Of a stretch of 32,946 nucleotides of DNA, positions 1 through 6,956 are shown piece after piece; the stretch's first letter is position 1, and each line of letters starts with the position of its first letter. A program made the translations under genes and the position numbers. Source of the DNA: Acidimicrobiaceae bacterium (GTDB taxonomy: Bacteria; Actinomycetota; Acidimicrobiia; Acidimicrobiales; Ilumatobacteraceae); assembly GCA_002698945.1 (NCBI GenBank), contig NZZV01000108.1, positions 1 through 32,946 on the forward strand, read 5' to 3'. The notes below the pieces were generated by a model. That model saw only the letters and a list, made by a program, of their open reading frames with translations. It did no database searches and was not told the origin of the DNA.

Positions 1-869
1 ACGCCCTCGTCCTCCGTCGCCCGTCGGTCGATCGTGGCCGGGAGCACCGAGACGTCACCGCCGTCGTGCTGGACGACCCAGAACATGCCGACACCTGTGT
101 TGTGCAGCGCCGGCTCGCCCACGGACGGCAACGGCACGACAATGTCGGTCGGTGTCTGCGTGACGGTCGCCGGGTCGGCCGGGTCGTCAGGGGCCTCCGC
201 TGGTGCCGTGTACTCGAAGATCTGTTCGGGCACGTCGTACAGCTCGGCCGCCGGAATCCGGATCAGCGCCTCGTCGCCGAGTGCAGCGCGGTCGATGGCG
301 ACGACGTACAGCCATGACAGCAGCGGGTCCTCGCAGGCATCCGCCAGTTCCTCGAACACGGGTGTCCACAGTGCGATGCCGTCCCGATTCGTGACCTCGA
401 ACTGGGTGACCACGTCGGCGCAGGCGTTGTCGGGGCGGGTCATCACCAACGCAACGTTCCTACTGAAGTCGATCGGCTCGACCGAGGGGGCGGGGTTCAT
501 GATCTCGCCATAGGTCTCGGCGTCGGTAGCGACCCAGGCATCGCCGAAGCCCTCCGCCGTCTCTTCGACGTGCAGGACGTCGAAGTACTCCTCGCCGGCG
601 ATCAACGTCTCGCCCGGTGCCGGCCGCAGTGCTGCGTCGGGTTCGTCGGGGACGGTGAGGTAGCCCTCGATCGGATCGGTGTCGTCGCCGGTCGTCAGCA
701 CGAGTCCGGTGACGCCGGCGACGATCAGCACCACCACGGCGGCCGGGAGCAGCCAGAAGGGTGTGCCGGACGGCTGGCGGCGCCGCTCGAACACGTCCCG
801 CGCAGCGGCTTCGTCGACCTCGGGGGCGAGGCGGGCGAGCTGGGTCGTGAAGTCGGTTTGCTCAGGCAT
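1..869 (-). CDS. Membrane-anchored protein coupled to ECF sigma factor (partial, C-terminus off window)
   Basis: This reading frame is open from an ATG at 869 to the left edge, so it is absent from the ORF track. It begins MPEQTDFTTQLARLAPEV, with a short charged cytoplasmic part (residues 1-37), one hydrophobic segment (about 38-60, FWLLPAAVVVLIVAGVTGLVL) and a long acidic extracytoplasmic part. The start codon overlaps the end of the sigma-factor gene by 8 bp (ATGCCTGA), so the two are probably translationally coupled. Position and topology suggest an anti-sigma or sensor partner. I see no HxxxCxxC zinc anti-sigma motif in the N-terminal part, so that role is an inference. The gene is truncated by the window and is not itself broken. 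Confidence 0.75.
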   Translation of the reverse strand, partial: MPEQTDFTTQLARLAPEVDEAAARDVFERRRQPSGTPFWLLPAAVVVLIVAGVTGLVLTTGDDTDPIEGYLTVPDEPDAALRPAPGETLIAGEEYFDVLHVEETAEGFGDAWVATDAETYGEIMNPAPSVEPIDFSRNVALVMTRPDNACADVVTQFEVTNRDGIALWTPVFEELADACEDPLLSWLYVVAIDRAALGDEALIRIPAAELYDVPEQIFEYTAPAEAPDDPADPATVTQTPTDIVVPLPSVGEPALHNTGVGMFWVVQHDGGDVSVLPATIDRRATEDEG

Positions 870-1329
870 CGGACACCTCCATCAGGGAACGGAGACGGGT
901 GCGAGCGTCGTGCAGGTTCGACTTCACCGTGCCGGGGCTGACCTCCAGCGCCGCCGCCACCTCGTCGACCGGCAGGTCGGCGAGGTAGTGCAGGCACACC
1001 GCGGCCCGCATCGCGTCGGGCAGTGCGGCGATGGCGCGTCGCAGGTCGAGCAGGTCGGCGGTCAGGTCGGCGTCGGGCACCGGCTTCACCGTGGCGAGGA
1101 TCTCGCGGCGGCGACGCCGGTTGCGTTGCCCGTTGAGGAGCCGGTGCAGTGCCACCCGGCGGACCCAACCAGCGGGGTCGTCGTAGCCCGAGACCTCGCT
1201 CCAACGACGGTCGGCCTGGATGAAGGCCTCCTGGACCGCGTCGGCGGCGTCGACCGGATCGAACGCGACGCCGAGCGACCGCACCAGACGCCGGTACTCG
1301 GCGTCGAAGAGCCTGCTCACATCCGTCAT
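862..1329 (-). CDS. ECF (SigE-family) RNA polymerase sigma factor
   Basis: A 155-residue protein with the two conserved ECF regions. Region 2 is DAADAVQEAFIQADRRW. Region 4 is a helix-turn-helix ending LEVSPGTVKSNLHDARTRLRSLM, preceded by LPDAMRAAVCLHYLADLPVDEVA. The length fits the short SigE-like sigma factors of actinobacteria. The ORF track starts eight codons earlier; I chose the internal ATG at 1329 because GGGGGTG lies about 5 nt before it. It overlaps the downstream membrane protein by 8 bp, which suggests a sigma/regulator pair answering an envelope signal. The promoter should lie in the 147-bp gap shared with the divergent serine hydrolase, where a palindromic repeat is inserted. 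Confidence 0.9.
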   Translation of the reverse strand: MTDVSRLFDAEYRRLVRSLGVAFDPVDAADAVQEAFIQADRRWSEVSGYDDPAGWVRRVALHRLLNGQRNRRRRREILATVKPVPDADLTADLLDLRRAIAALPDAMRAAVCLHYLADLPVDEVAAALEVSPGTVKSNLHDARTRLRSLMEVSDA

Positions 1330-1380
1330 GTCACCCCCGACACCCGTCAGCATGCCACCCGGTTGGGTCGGTTGGTTCTA

Positions 1381-1460
1381 CGGATGGGGTCAGACCAGTT
1401 CCGACGTATCGAGCTCGAGCACCGCCGGGTTGATTGTCGGATCTGGTCTGACCCCATCCG
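1381..1460. repeat. Palindrome-pair intergenic element, copy 1
   Basis: Two inverted arms of 25 bp (1381-1405 and 1436-1460) match at 24 of 25 positions, with an 18-bp perfect block containing GGGGTCAGACC, separated by 30 bp. Each arm is itself an imperfect palindrome around GGTCnGACC. Copies 2 (18971-19054) and 3 (32262-32346) have the same core and similar total length but different spacers. It sits between the divergent sigma factor and serine hydrolase genes and ends 2 bp before the TAGGGT box of the latter. Confidence 0.9.
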
Positions 1461-1462
1461 TC

Positions 1463-1468
1463 TAGGGT
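1463..1468 (+). promoter_or_regulatory. -10 box (TAGGGT) of the serine hydrolase, probable leaderless start
   Basis: TAGGGT lies 8 nt before the ATG at 1477. This TAnnnT spacing recurs before at least nine starts in the window and matches the known leaderless promoter arrangement of actinobacteria. The -35 region would fall within the adjacent palindromic element. Confidence 0.5.
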
Positions 1469-1476
1469 TCCGGGGC

Positions 1477-2460
1477 ATGACGGTGCAGGAGCATGTGGAC
1501 CGGCTCTTCGGGCGGTCGCCGGAGCAGGGGGTCTCGCTCGCGATGGTGGTGCTCCACCGGGGCGAGGTGGTGGGGGAGCGGTACGGCACCCAGCCGGCGA
1601 ACGACTTCAACCCGGCGGTCGAGATCGGGCCCGACTCGACGCTCATCTCGTGGAGCACCGCCAAGTCGATGACCCACGCCGCCTGCGGCATCCTCGTCCG
1701 CGACGGACTGCTCGACCTCGATGCTCCGGCACCGGTTCCGGAGTGGGCGGACACACCGAAGGCTGAGATCACCACGCTCGACCTGCTCGAGATGCGGCCC
1801 GGCCTCCGCTTCCTGGAGGACTACGTCGACGGTGACGAGTCGAACTGCATCGCCATGCTGTGGGGCGACGGCGCCCACGACCACGCCGCGTACGCTGCCG
1901 GCCTCCCCCTCGACCACGAGCCCGGCGAGGTCTGGAACTACTCGTCAGGCACGACCAACATCATCACCCGTATCATCGGCGACATCGTCGGCCACGACCA
2001 GGAGCACACCGAACGGTTCCTGATGGAGCGGCTGTTCGGACCGACCGGGATGACGAGTGCGATCCCCAAGTTCGACGGGGTCGGCACCTGGGTCGGGTCG
2101 TCGTACGTCTACGCGACCGCCCGCGACTTCGCCCGGTTCGGTGAGCTGTACCGCCACGACGGTGTGACCGAGGACGGCGAGCGCATCCTGCCGGAGGGGT
2201 GGGCCGACCACGGCCGCACCGTCGTCGCTCACGACCCGACCGACGACCTGCCGACCGGTTTCGACTACGGCCGCCACTGGTGGATGTGGCCCGAGTTCCC
2301 CGGTTCGATGGCCGCCCACGGCTACGAGGGTCAGTACGTCGTGGTCGTGCCCGACCGCGAACTGACGATCGTGCACCTCGGCAAGACCCCGGCGGAGCAC
2401 CGCCGCCACGTCGTCGGCGCGATCTCGGAACTCATCCGCAGCGTCCCGCTGTCGGCATAA
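1477..2460 (+). CDS. Class C beta-lactamase-fold serine hydrolase
   Basis: A 327-residue protein of the penicillin-binding/class C β-lactamase fold, which acts on ester or amide bonds through an acyl-enzyme. The nucleophile motif SxxK is S60-T-A-K63, the Tyr motif is at Y155 (NYSSG), and the third-strand motif is HGYEG at 281-285, which replaces KTG as in many non-lactamase members. There is no signal peptide, so it is probably cytoplasmic. The substrate cannot be told from sequence. The ORF-track version (679-2460) has a spurious N-terminal extension. The true start at 1477 is marked by family similarity beginning there and by a TAGGGT box 8 nt upstream. Confidence 0.88.
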   Translation: MTVQEHVDRLFGRSPEQGVSLAMVVLHRGEVVGERYGTQPANDFNPAVEIGPDSTLISWSTAKSMTHAACGILVRDGLLDLDAPAPVPEWADTPKAEITTLDLLEMRPGLRFLEDYVDGDESNCIAMLWGDGAHDHAAYAAGLPLDHEPGEVWNYSSGTTNIITRIIGDIVGHDQEHTERFLMERLFGPTGMTSAIPKFDGVGTWVGSSYVYATARDFARFGELYRHDGVTEDGERILPEGWADHGRTVVAHDPTDDLPTGFDYGRHWWMWPEFPGSMAAHGYEGQYVVVVPDRELTIVHLGKTPAEHRRHVVGAISELIRSVPLSA

Positions 2461-2500
2461 CCTGGGCACGGTCGCCCTCCGCTCCGGCGGCGAGTCCCGA

Positions 2501-3871
2501 ATGACCGACCCGACGACCTCCGCCTCCGACGCCGCAGCGTCCGATTCGACCACTCCTGGAGCGGCCGAGCAGGTCGACGAGCACGTCGCCGGGGACCCAG
2601 TGCTCGAGGAGGCCGACACCGCACTCCGCGTCGGCGCGGCCGACGACGACGAGCCGGCGCCCGACGAGGCGCCCGAGCCGGCGCCGACGCGTCGCCCGTT
2701 CCGATTCACGTTGAAGCTGCTGCTGTTCCTGGCCGCCATCTACTACTTCGTCGTACCACTCGTCCCCGACTTCCGGAACGCGCTGGAAGACCTGCGACAG
2801 GTCGAACCCGCCCTGCTCGTGCTGGGCCTGATGCTCGAGCTGATGGCGCTGTACTGCTACGCCCCGCTCATGAAGGCCGCCCTCGGCGATGCCGGTCACG
2901 ACATCTCACGCGGTCGCCTGTTCCGGATCCAGATGAGCACCCGAGCGCTGTCGTCGATCGTCCCGGGCGGCAACGCCGCATCCTCGGCACTGGGCTACCG
3001 CCTCCTCACCTTGTCGGGGATCTCGGGCCCCGACGCCGGGTTCGCACTCGCGACCGTCGGGCTCGGTTCGGCCGTGGTGCTCAACCTGATCCTGTGGTGT
3101 GGCCTCGTCGTGTCGATCCTCGTCCGCGGCGTCAACCCGATCTACGCGTCGGCGGCGTTGGCCGGCGTCATCGTGATGGGACTCGCCGCGGCGCTGGTCT
3201 TCGGTCTGATGGAAGGGCAGGGTCGGTCCGAACGAGCGGTGCGCTGGATCGCTCGCAAGATCCACGTCGACGAGGACAAGGCCGCAATGGTGCTGCACCG
3301 CCTCGCAGAGCGGCTCGAGCAGCTGATCTCTGATCGGCAGCTGTTGGGGCGGGTCGTGCTGTGGGCGGCTCTCAACTGGATGTTCGACATGGCTGCGCTG
3401 TGGGTGTTCCTACGGGCATTCAACACGACCATGCCGATCGACGCGATCATCGTCTCGTTCGGCATCGCCAACGTGCTTGCCGCGATCCCGATTACACCCG
3501 GTGGGCTCGGCTACGTCGACGCCAGCTATGTCGCGCTGCTCGTCGGCTTCGGTGCGACGCGCAGCCGCGCCACGCTCGGGGTTGCCTCGTACCGGTTCGC
3601 GCAGTTCTTCTTCCCGATCCTGCTCGGCGGTCTGATGTACCTGTCGCTGCGCGTCGGTCCGTGGTCGATCGAGCGGCGCGATCGACTGATACGACTGCGT
3701 GACCTTGCCGAGGAGGAGACGCGACGCGGTGAATCGAAGATCGATTTCCAGATGCGGTTCCCGACCCGGGACGACACCGGACAGCTGATCCGTCGACCGC
3801 CTTCGGCACTCGTCAAGATCGAGGAGCAGCAGGAGAAGTTCCGGCGGTGGCGTCGGAATCGCAAGCAGTGA
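2501..3871 (+). CDS. Lysylphosphatidylglycerol synthase TM-region family (flippase-like) membrane protein
   Basis: This 456-residue integral membrane protein resembles the UPF0104/LPG-synthase transmembrane family (PF03706). A disordered acidic N-terminus (about 1-65, rich in Asp/Glu/Ala/Pro) is followed by about eight hydrophobic segments, including FTLKLLLFLAAIYYFVVPLV. Family motifs visible are the RALSSIVPGGNAASSALGYR loop and the late ITPGGLGYVDASYVALL segment. A charged cytoplasmic tail (from about 390) ends RRWRRNRKQ. There is no C-terminal aminoacyl-transferase domain, so it is more likely a lipid-translocating or regulatory membrane protein than a synthase. It overlaps mutY at its 3' end. 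No strong ribosome-binding site precedes the ATG. Confidence 0.8.
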   Translation: MTDPTTSASDAAASDSTTPGAAEQVDEHVAGDPVLEEADTALRVGAADDDEPAPDEAPEPAPTRRPFRFTLKLLLFLAAIYYFVVPLVPDFRNALEDLRQVEPALLVLGLMLELMALYCYAPLMKAALGDAGHDISRGRLFRIQMSTRALSSIVPGGNAASSALGYRLLTLSGISGPDAGFALATVGLGSAVVLNLILWCGLVVSILVRGVNPIYASAALAGVIVMGLAAALVFGLMEGQGRSERAVRWIARKIHVDEDKAAMVLHRLAERLEQLISDRQLLGRVVLWAALNWMFDMAALWVFLRAFNTTMPIDAIIVSFGIANVLAAIPITPGGLGYVDASYVALLVGFGATRSRATLGVASYRFAQFFFPILLGGLMYLSLRVGPWSIERRDRLIRLRDLAEEETRRGESKIDFQMRFPTRDDTGQLIRRPPSALVKIEEQQEKFRRWRRNRKQ

Positions 3872-4716
3872 GCGATCTCACCGGCGACGTCTTGGCGTGG
3901 GGTGTACCCCGCCTGCGCGACCTGCCGTGGCGACACACTCGCGACGCGTGGGCGGTGCTCGTGAGCGAGGTCATGCTGCAGCAGACCCAGGTCGGTCGGG
4001 TGATCCCGCGTTGGTACTCGTTCCTCGACCGGTTCCCGACCCCCGCTACGTGCGCGGCCGCCCCGCTCGGCGACGTACTCCGTGAGTGGCAGGGGCTCGG
4101 CTACCCGCGTCGGGCCCGCAACCTGCACGCCACCGCGCAGCAGGTGACCGAGCTGGGCGGGTTTCCGCGCGATCTCGACGGGCTGCTCGCGTTGCCCGGC
4201 ATCGGCCCGTACACGGCTCGTGCGGTGATGGCGTTCGCGTTCGAACTCGACGCTGCCGTCGTCGACACCAACATCGCCCGCGTCTACGCCCGGGTGGCGG
4301 GGGAGCGACTGACGCCGAAGCGGGTCCAGTCGATCGCCGACGACCACTGCCCGAGCGGCGACGCCTGGGTGTGGAACCAGTGCCTGATGGATCTCGGCGC
4401 CGTGCTGTGCCGGCCGCGCGATCCGGCCTGCGGCGACTGCCCGATACGGAAGCGGTGTGGGTGGCATGGCGACCCGGAGCGACCCGATCCGGCAGTGGGC
4501 TCGAGCGGTGTGAGCGGCAAACAGGCTCCGTTCGAGGGCAGCGACCGGCAAGCCCGCGGTCGCCTCATGAAGGCACTCGGTAACGGTCCCGTCGGGCTGA
4601 CCGCCGTCGCAGCGGTGATGCAGCGAGACGATGCGACCGCCGAGCGCCTGGTGACCGATCTGGTGCGGGACGGGCTCTGCTGCACCGACGGCGTCACCAT
4701 CTGCCTCCCGACCTGA
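3847..4716 (+). CDS. mutY: A/G-specific adenine DNA glycosylase MutY
   Basis: MutY removes adenine mispaired with 8-oxoguanine, the first step of base-excision repair at such lesions. The catalytic Glu is E41 (SEVMLQQTQ). The helix-hairpin-helix is LPGIGPYTA, followed by the catalytic Asp D140 (VVDTNIARV). The 4Fe-4S cluster ligands C188, C195, C198 and C204 keep exact C-x6-C-x2-C-x5-C spacing. At 289 residues it is shorter than E. coli MutY and appears to lack a full C-terminal Nudix-like 8-oxoG recognition domain. The start is either GTG 3847 (AGGAG 11 nt upstream) or GTG 3868, which overlaps the upstream stop as GTGA. It is co-transcribed with the membrane protein. Confidence 0.93.
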   Translation: MASESQAVSDLTGDVLAWGVPRLRDLPWRHTRDAWAVLVSEVMLQQTQVGRVIPRWYSFLDRFPTPATCAAAPLGDVLREWQGLGYPRRARNLHATAQQVTELGGFPRDLDGLLALPGIGPYTARAVMAFAFELDAAVVDTNIARVYARVAGERLTPKRVQSIADDHCPSGDAWVWNQCLMDLGAVLCRPRDPACGDCPIRKRCGWHGDPERPDPAVGSSGVSGKQAPFEGSDRQARGRLMKALGNGPVGLTAVAAVMQRDDATAERLVTDLVRDGLCCTDGVTICLPT

Positions 4717-4730
4717 CACCCGACGAACTC

Positions 4731-4767
4731 GTGAACAATTTGCGCACTGAGTGCGCAAATTGTTCAC
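4731..4767. terminator. Perfect 17-bp inverted repeat between convergent genes (possible bidirectional terminator)
   Basis: GTGAACAATTTGCGCAC is followed by the 3-nt loop TGA and its exact reverse complement. It lies 14 bp after the mutY stop and 29 bp before the stop of the opposing UGSC gene. It would form a strong hairpin in both transcripts, but there is no U-tract. Its AT content is unusual for this genome, so it could also be a dispersed palindromic repeat. Confidence 0.7.
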
Positions 4768-4796
4768 GCATTGGCGATGGGAAGGGGCCCGTGGGG

Positions 4797-5318
4797 TCAG
4801 CCGGCGGTGACTTGGGCGACGATGTCGTCGAAGGCGGCGTCGGCGTAGGCGCGCATCTCGTCGTCGGTGCGGTCCTGGATCGGATGCGGGGTGAACACCC
4901 GCGCCATCGCTGAGTAGCCGAGCGACTTCGACTGTGCCTCGGCCGCGGTCACGAACTCGTTCGACGCGACGAACACGCCGGGGATGCCCCGCAGCTCCAG
5001 ATCACTGATGTCGTGCACACTGCACGACGTACAGCTGCCTCAATCGGCGAGCGCCTCGATCACCACATGACACTCGGTGGCGATCTCGTGGCGCAGGTCG
5101 ACCGGGGCCGGCTTGGTGAACGTCGGCTTCGAGTACCGCTTGACGTTGGCGCCGACACCGGCCAGTCGCTCCTCGAGTCGGTCGAGGAACACGTCGCCGC
5201 GCGGCTTCGAGATGTCGAGCAGCCCGACCGTGAGCCCGTCGAGCGACGCCGGGCGCGCCAGACGTGCTCGCTCGGCGACGGTGCGTTCTCCGGTGGGGTC
5301 GAGGATCGTTCGAGTCAT
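4797..5318 (-). CDS. UGSC-family selenoprotein (in-frame TGA read as selenocysteine)
   Basis: The ORF track shows two fragments (4797-5018 and 5040-5585) in the same frame, separated by a TGA at 5040-5042. Read through, they form one 173-residue protein from ATG 5318, with AGGAG 7 nt upstream, and Sec at position 93 in the motif ALAD-U-GSCTSC. This matches the UGSC family, whose members carry Sec or Cys at this site. The motif also resembles U-G-T-C-T-x-C of glycine reductase subunit B. Both halves look like normal coding sequence: MTRTILDPTGERTVAERARL at the N-terminus and LELRGIPGVFVASNEF after the motif. A perfect hairpin follows the UGA. The stop of the upstream thioredoxin-like gene is 14 bp away, so the two form an operon. 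The likely role is selenol/thiol redox or reductase chemistry; the substrate is unknown. The alternative is a Cys-to-stop mutation or sequencing error. Confidence 0.85.
5010..5028 (-). promoter_or_regulatory. Candidate bacterial SECIS hairpin
   Basis: In the mRNA, 11 nt after the UGA, GTCGTGCA and TGCACGAC pair perfectly (8 bp) around a GTG loop. The loop lies about 19 nt after the UGA, within the usual bacterial SECIS range, and carries a G at its first position. An outer pair, GCAGCT just after the UGA with AGCTGC further downstream (about 4991-4996), could extend the structure. It overlaps codons for the conserved TSCSVHD segment, so part of the pairing could come from protein constraint. 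Confidence 0.6.
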
Positions 5319-5332
5319 GGTCACTCCTGTCG

Positions 5333-6766
5333 TCAGTATCGCACCGCTCGCGTGACCGGCGTCGAACCCTTCGCGCCGTTCGCCCATCCGGCGATCAGCA
5401 TCGAGAACAGCCCGGCGCCCCCGCCGGCGCAGGCGAGCATGAGCCCGGTCGGGGTGAACTTCGGCAGATCGCCCTCCAGCCCGATCGGCACCCCTTCGGC
5501 GATGTCGCCGGCCCCGCGGGCCAGTTCGGCAGCCGGGGTGGTGAGACGACTGTGCAGTTCGAACAGGATGCGGTCGCGGTCCCACCCGGCTTCGGCGAAA
5601 ACCCGCGCGTGCTCGGGGCCCATCACCAGGATTGCGTCGAACGCGATGACGAGCTTGTGGTGGTGCATCGCCTGGAGCTGATGGGCGAGCGAGTTCGCCA
5701 GCGACTCGGGTGTGCGGCTGAGCTGGTCGACGATGCAGTGCGGACCTTCACCGGCGAACACGGTGATCGCGTCGACACCTTCGTCGATGCCGAACTGGCC
5801 GGCCAGCGTGCCGTAGGGCGAGGCGGTGTCGTCCTCGGCGAAGCAGAAGCCGACCTTGCCCGGATTGCCATGGGTGGCGCGATCGACCTCGCCCGGCCTC
5901 CCACCGCCGACGTTGCGCACCAGCAGCTGCAGCGCCCGACCGATCGTGGAGTTGGCGCGGTTGCCTTGGCCCATGGCGTTGATGCCCGAGTTCATGCCGA
6001 TCCGGCGGGTGCCGGGCCCGCTGCACACGATGACCGGACTGACCGGCATCGTGGTGGCGAGCAGCCCGTGCATGTTGAACTCGTCGTTGCAGACGGCCTC
6101 GACGGCGGTGAGGACCCACGGCAGGTATTCGGGTTTGCAGCCCGCCATCACCGCAGCGATCGCCACCTTCTCGACCGTGACGTCGACGAGGTCGGGTGGC
6201 ACCGTGGCGACGATCTCGTCGGGAGCACGGGTGGTGCCGTCGAGCATCGCCATGACCCGTGCCTCGGTGGGCGGCACGACGGGGAGGCCGTCGGTCCAGC
6301 CTCGGGTGAACATCATCTCGATGTCGTCCTCGGCGTCGGCGATCTCGATTCGACGAGCCTGCAGGATGCTGCCGCCATGTCGGACCCGCAGCTCGTCGAC
6401 CAGGTCGGGGTCGACACTCTTGCTCCCGCAGCCGGGGCGGAAGTCGGGCAGATCGGGACCGAGTCCGTCGATACCGGTGAGCTCCTCCCAGGCAGTGCGG
6501 AGCCAGCCGACGGTGCGGTCGACCTCGACACCGTCTTCGACCTTGATCAGCGTCGGTACGGTCTCGATCTCGTGGTGCCAACTCACGCCGAGGTCGGCAT
6601 CGTGGATCGCGGCCGGGTCGCCGGGGAAGTCGGGGTCGTCCTGGGTGTACACGGCGAGCCCGGGATCGGCGGCGAGTTGCTGGAGCACCGGCACGACCGT
6701 GCGACACGTCTCGCAGTCACGCTTGACGACGACGACCAACCCGTCGGGCAACACCGGCTTCCCCAT
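5333..6766 (-). CDS. Thioredoxin-like/UGSC-partner fusion protein
   Basis: A 477-residue protein. Residues 1 to about 110 form a thioredoxin-like domain with CxxC at C18-E-T-C21 (VVVVKRDCETCRTVVPVLQQL) and a cis-Pro-like segment ETVPTLIKV. A domain of about 300 residues follows that I do not recognise by name. It has motifs GWTDGLPVVPPTE, AGCKPEYLPWVLTAVEA, NMHGLLATTMP, CSGPG and RNVGGG, and further Cys residues. It ends 14 bp before the selenoprotein, so the two probably act together, the thioredoxin part plausibly reducing the selenenyl-sulfide of its partner (inference). The ORF track adds 81 spurious residues. ATG 6766 is supported by TAGCGT 8 nt upstream and by the start of recognisable fold. 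Confidence 0.8.
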   Translation of the reverse strand: MGKPVLPDGLVVVVKRDCETCRTVVPVLQQLAADPGLAVYTQDDPDFPGDPAAIHDADLGVSWHHEIETVPTLIKVEDGVEVDRTVGWLRTAWEELTGIDGLGPDLPDFRPGCGSKSVDPDLVDELRVRHGGSILQARRIEIADAEDDIEMMFTRGWTDGLPVVPPTEARVMAMLDGTTRAPDEIVATVPPDLVDVTVEKVAIAAVMAGCKPEYLPWVLTAVEAVCNDEFNMHGLLATTMPVSPVIVCSGPGTRRIGMNSGINAMGQGNRANSTIGRALQLLVRNVGGGRPGEVDRATHGNPGKVGFCFAEDDTASPYGTLAGQFGIDEGVDAITVFAGEGPHCIVDQLSRTPESLANSLAHQLQAMHHHKLVIAFDAILVMGPEHARVFAEAGWDRDRILFELHSRLTTPAAELARGAGDIAEGVPIGLEGDLPKFTPTGLMLACAGGGAGLFSMLIAGWANGAKGSTPVTRAVRY

Positions 6767-6774
6767 GTGGGCCG

Positions 6775-6780
6775 ACGCTA
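6775..6780 (-). promoter_or_regulatory. -10 box (TAGCGT) of the thioredoxin-like/UGSC operon
   Basis: On the minus strand TAGCGT is followed by 8 nt and the ATG at 6766, the leaderless pattern seen elsewhere in the window. It implies that the operon has its own promoter and is not merely read from the upstream dioxygenase gene. Confidence 0.5.
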
Positions 6781-6849
6781 CGCCCCACCAGCCAGCCCCG
6801 ACGAACCCACCGATCCGTTCGCCCCAGCCCCGCTCCTGTGCTGCGCCCC

Positions 6850-6921
6850 GGACGCCTGGGCGATTAAATCGCCTGTGTGTCCACCGGTGGACGCCTGGGC
6901 GATTTAATCGACTGTGTGTCC
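6850..6921. repeat. Tandem pair of 33-bp imperfect palindromes (39-bp period)
   Basis: Two copies, 6850-6882 and 6889-6921, begin GGACGCCTGGGCGATT and end CTGTGTGTCC. They differ at two positions, A/T in the centre and C/A after AATCG. Each is an imperfect palindrome with GGAC/GTCC ends and an AT-rich centre GGCGATTwAATCGCC. They lie between the dioxygenase stop (6957) and the UGSC operon promoter. They may serve as a terminator, as an operator, or be a dispersed repeat. Confidence 0.85.
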
Positions 6922-6956
6922 GGCCGAGGCCCGGGTCGCGGTGGGGCAGGTGACAG

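Noticed and set aside
679-1476. N-terminal extension of the serine hydrolase ORF
   Set aside because: It runs through the opposite-strand sigma factor gene and the palindromic element; homology and the -10 box place the start at 1477.
2501-3871. MprF-type lysyl-phosphatidylglycerol synthase
   Set aside because: Only the membrane part is present; the C-terminal aminoacyl-transferase domain is missing.
5040-5585. 5040-5585 as a separate short gene, or the UGSC locus as a pseudogene
   Set aside because: The frame continues exactly across the TGA with the conserved UGSC motif and a hairpin, and no other lesion is seen; the part upstream of 5318 is shadow sequence over the neighbouring gene.
5264-6907. 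547-residue plus-strand ORF opposite the thioredoxin-like gene
   Set aside because: It is the antisense shadow of a clear coding frame, lacks a recognisable domain, and would overlap the whole UGSC partner gene.
6850-6921. CRISPR-like short repeats
   Set aside because: There are only two units with a 6-bp gap, they are palindromic, and no spacers or cas genes are present.
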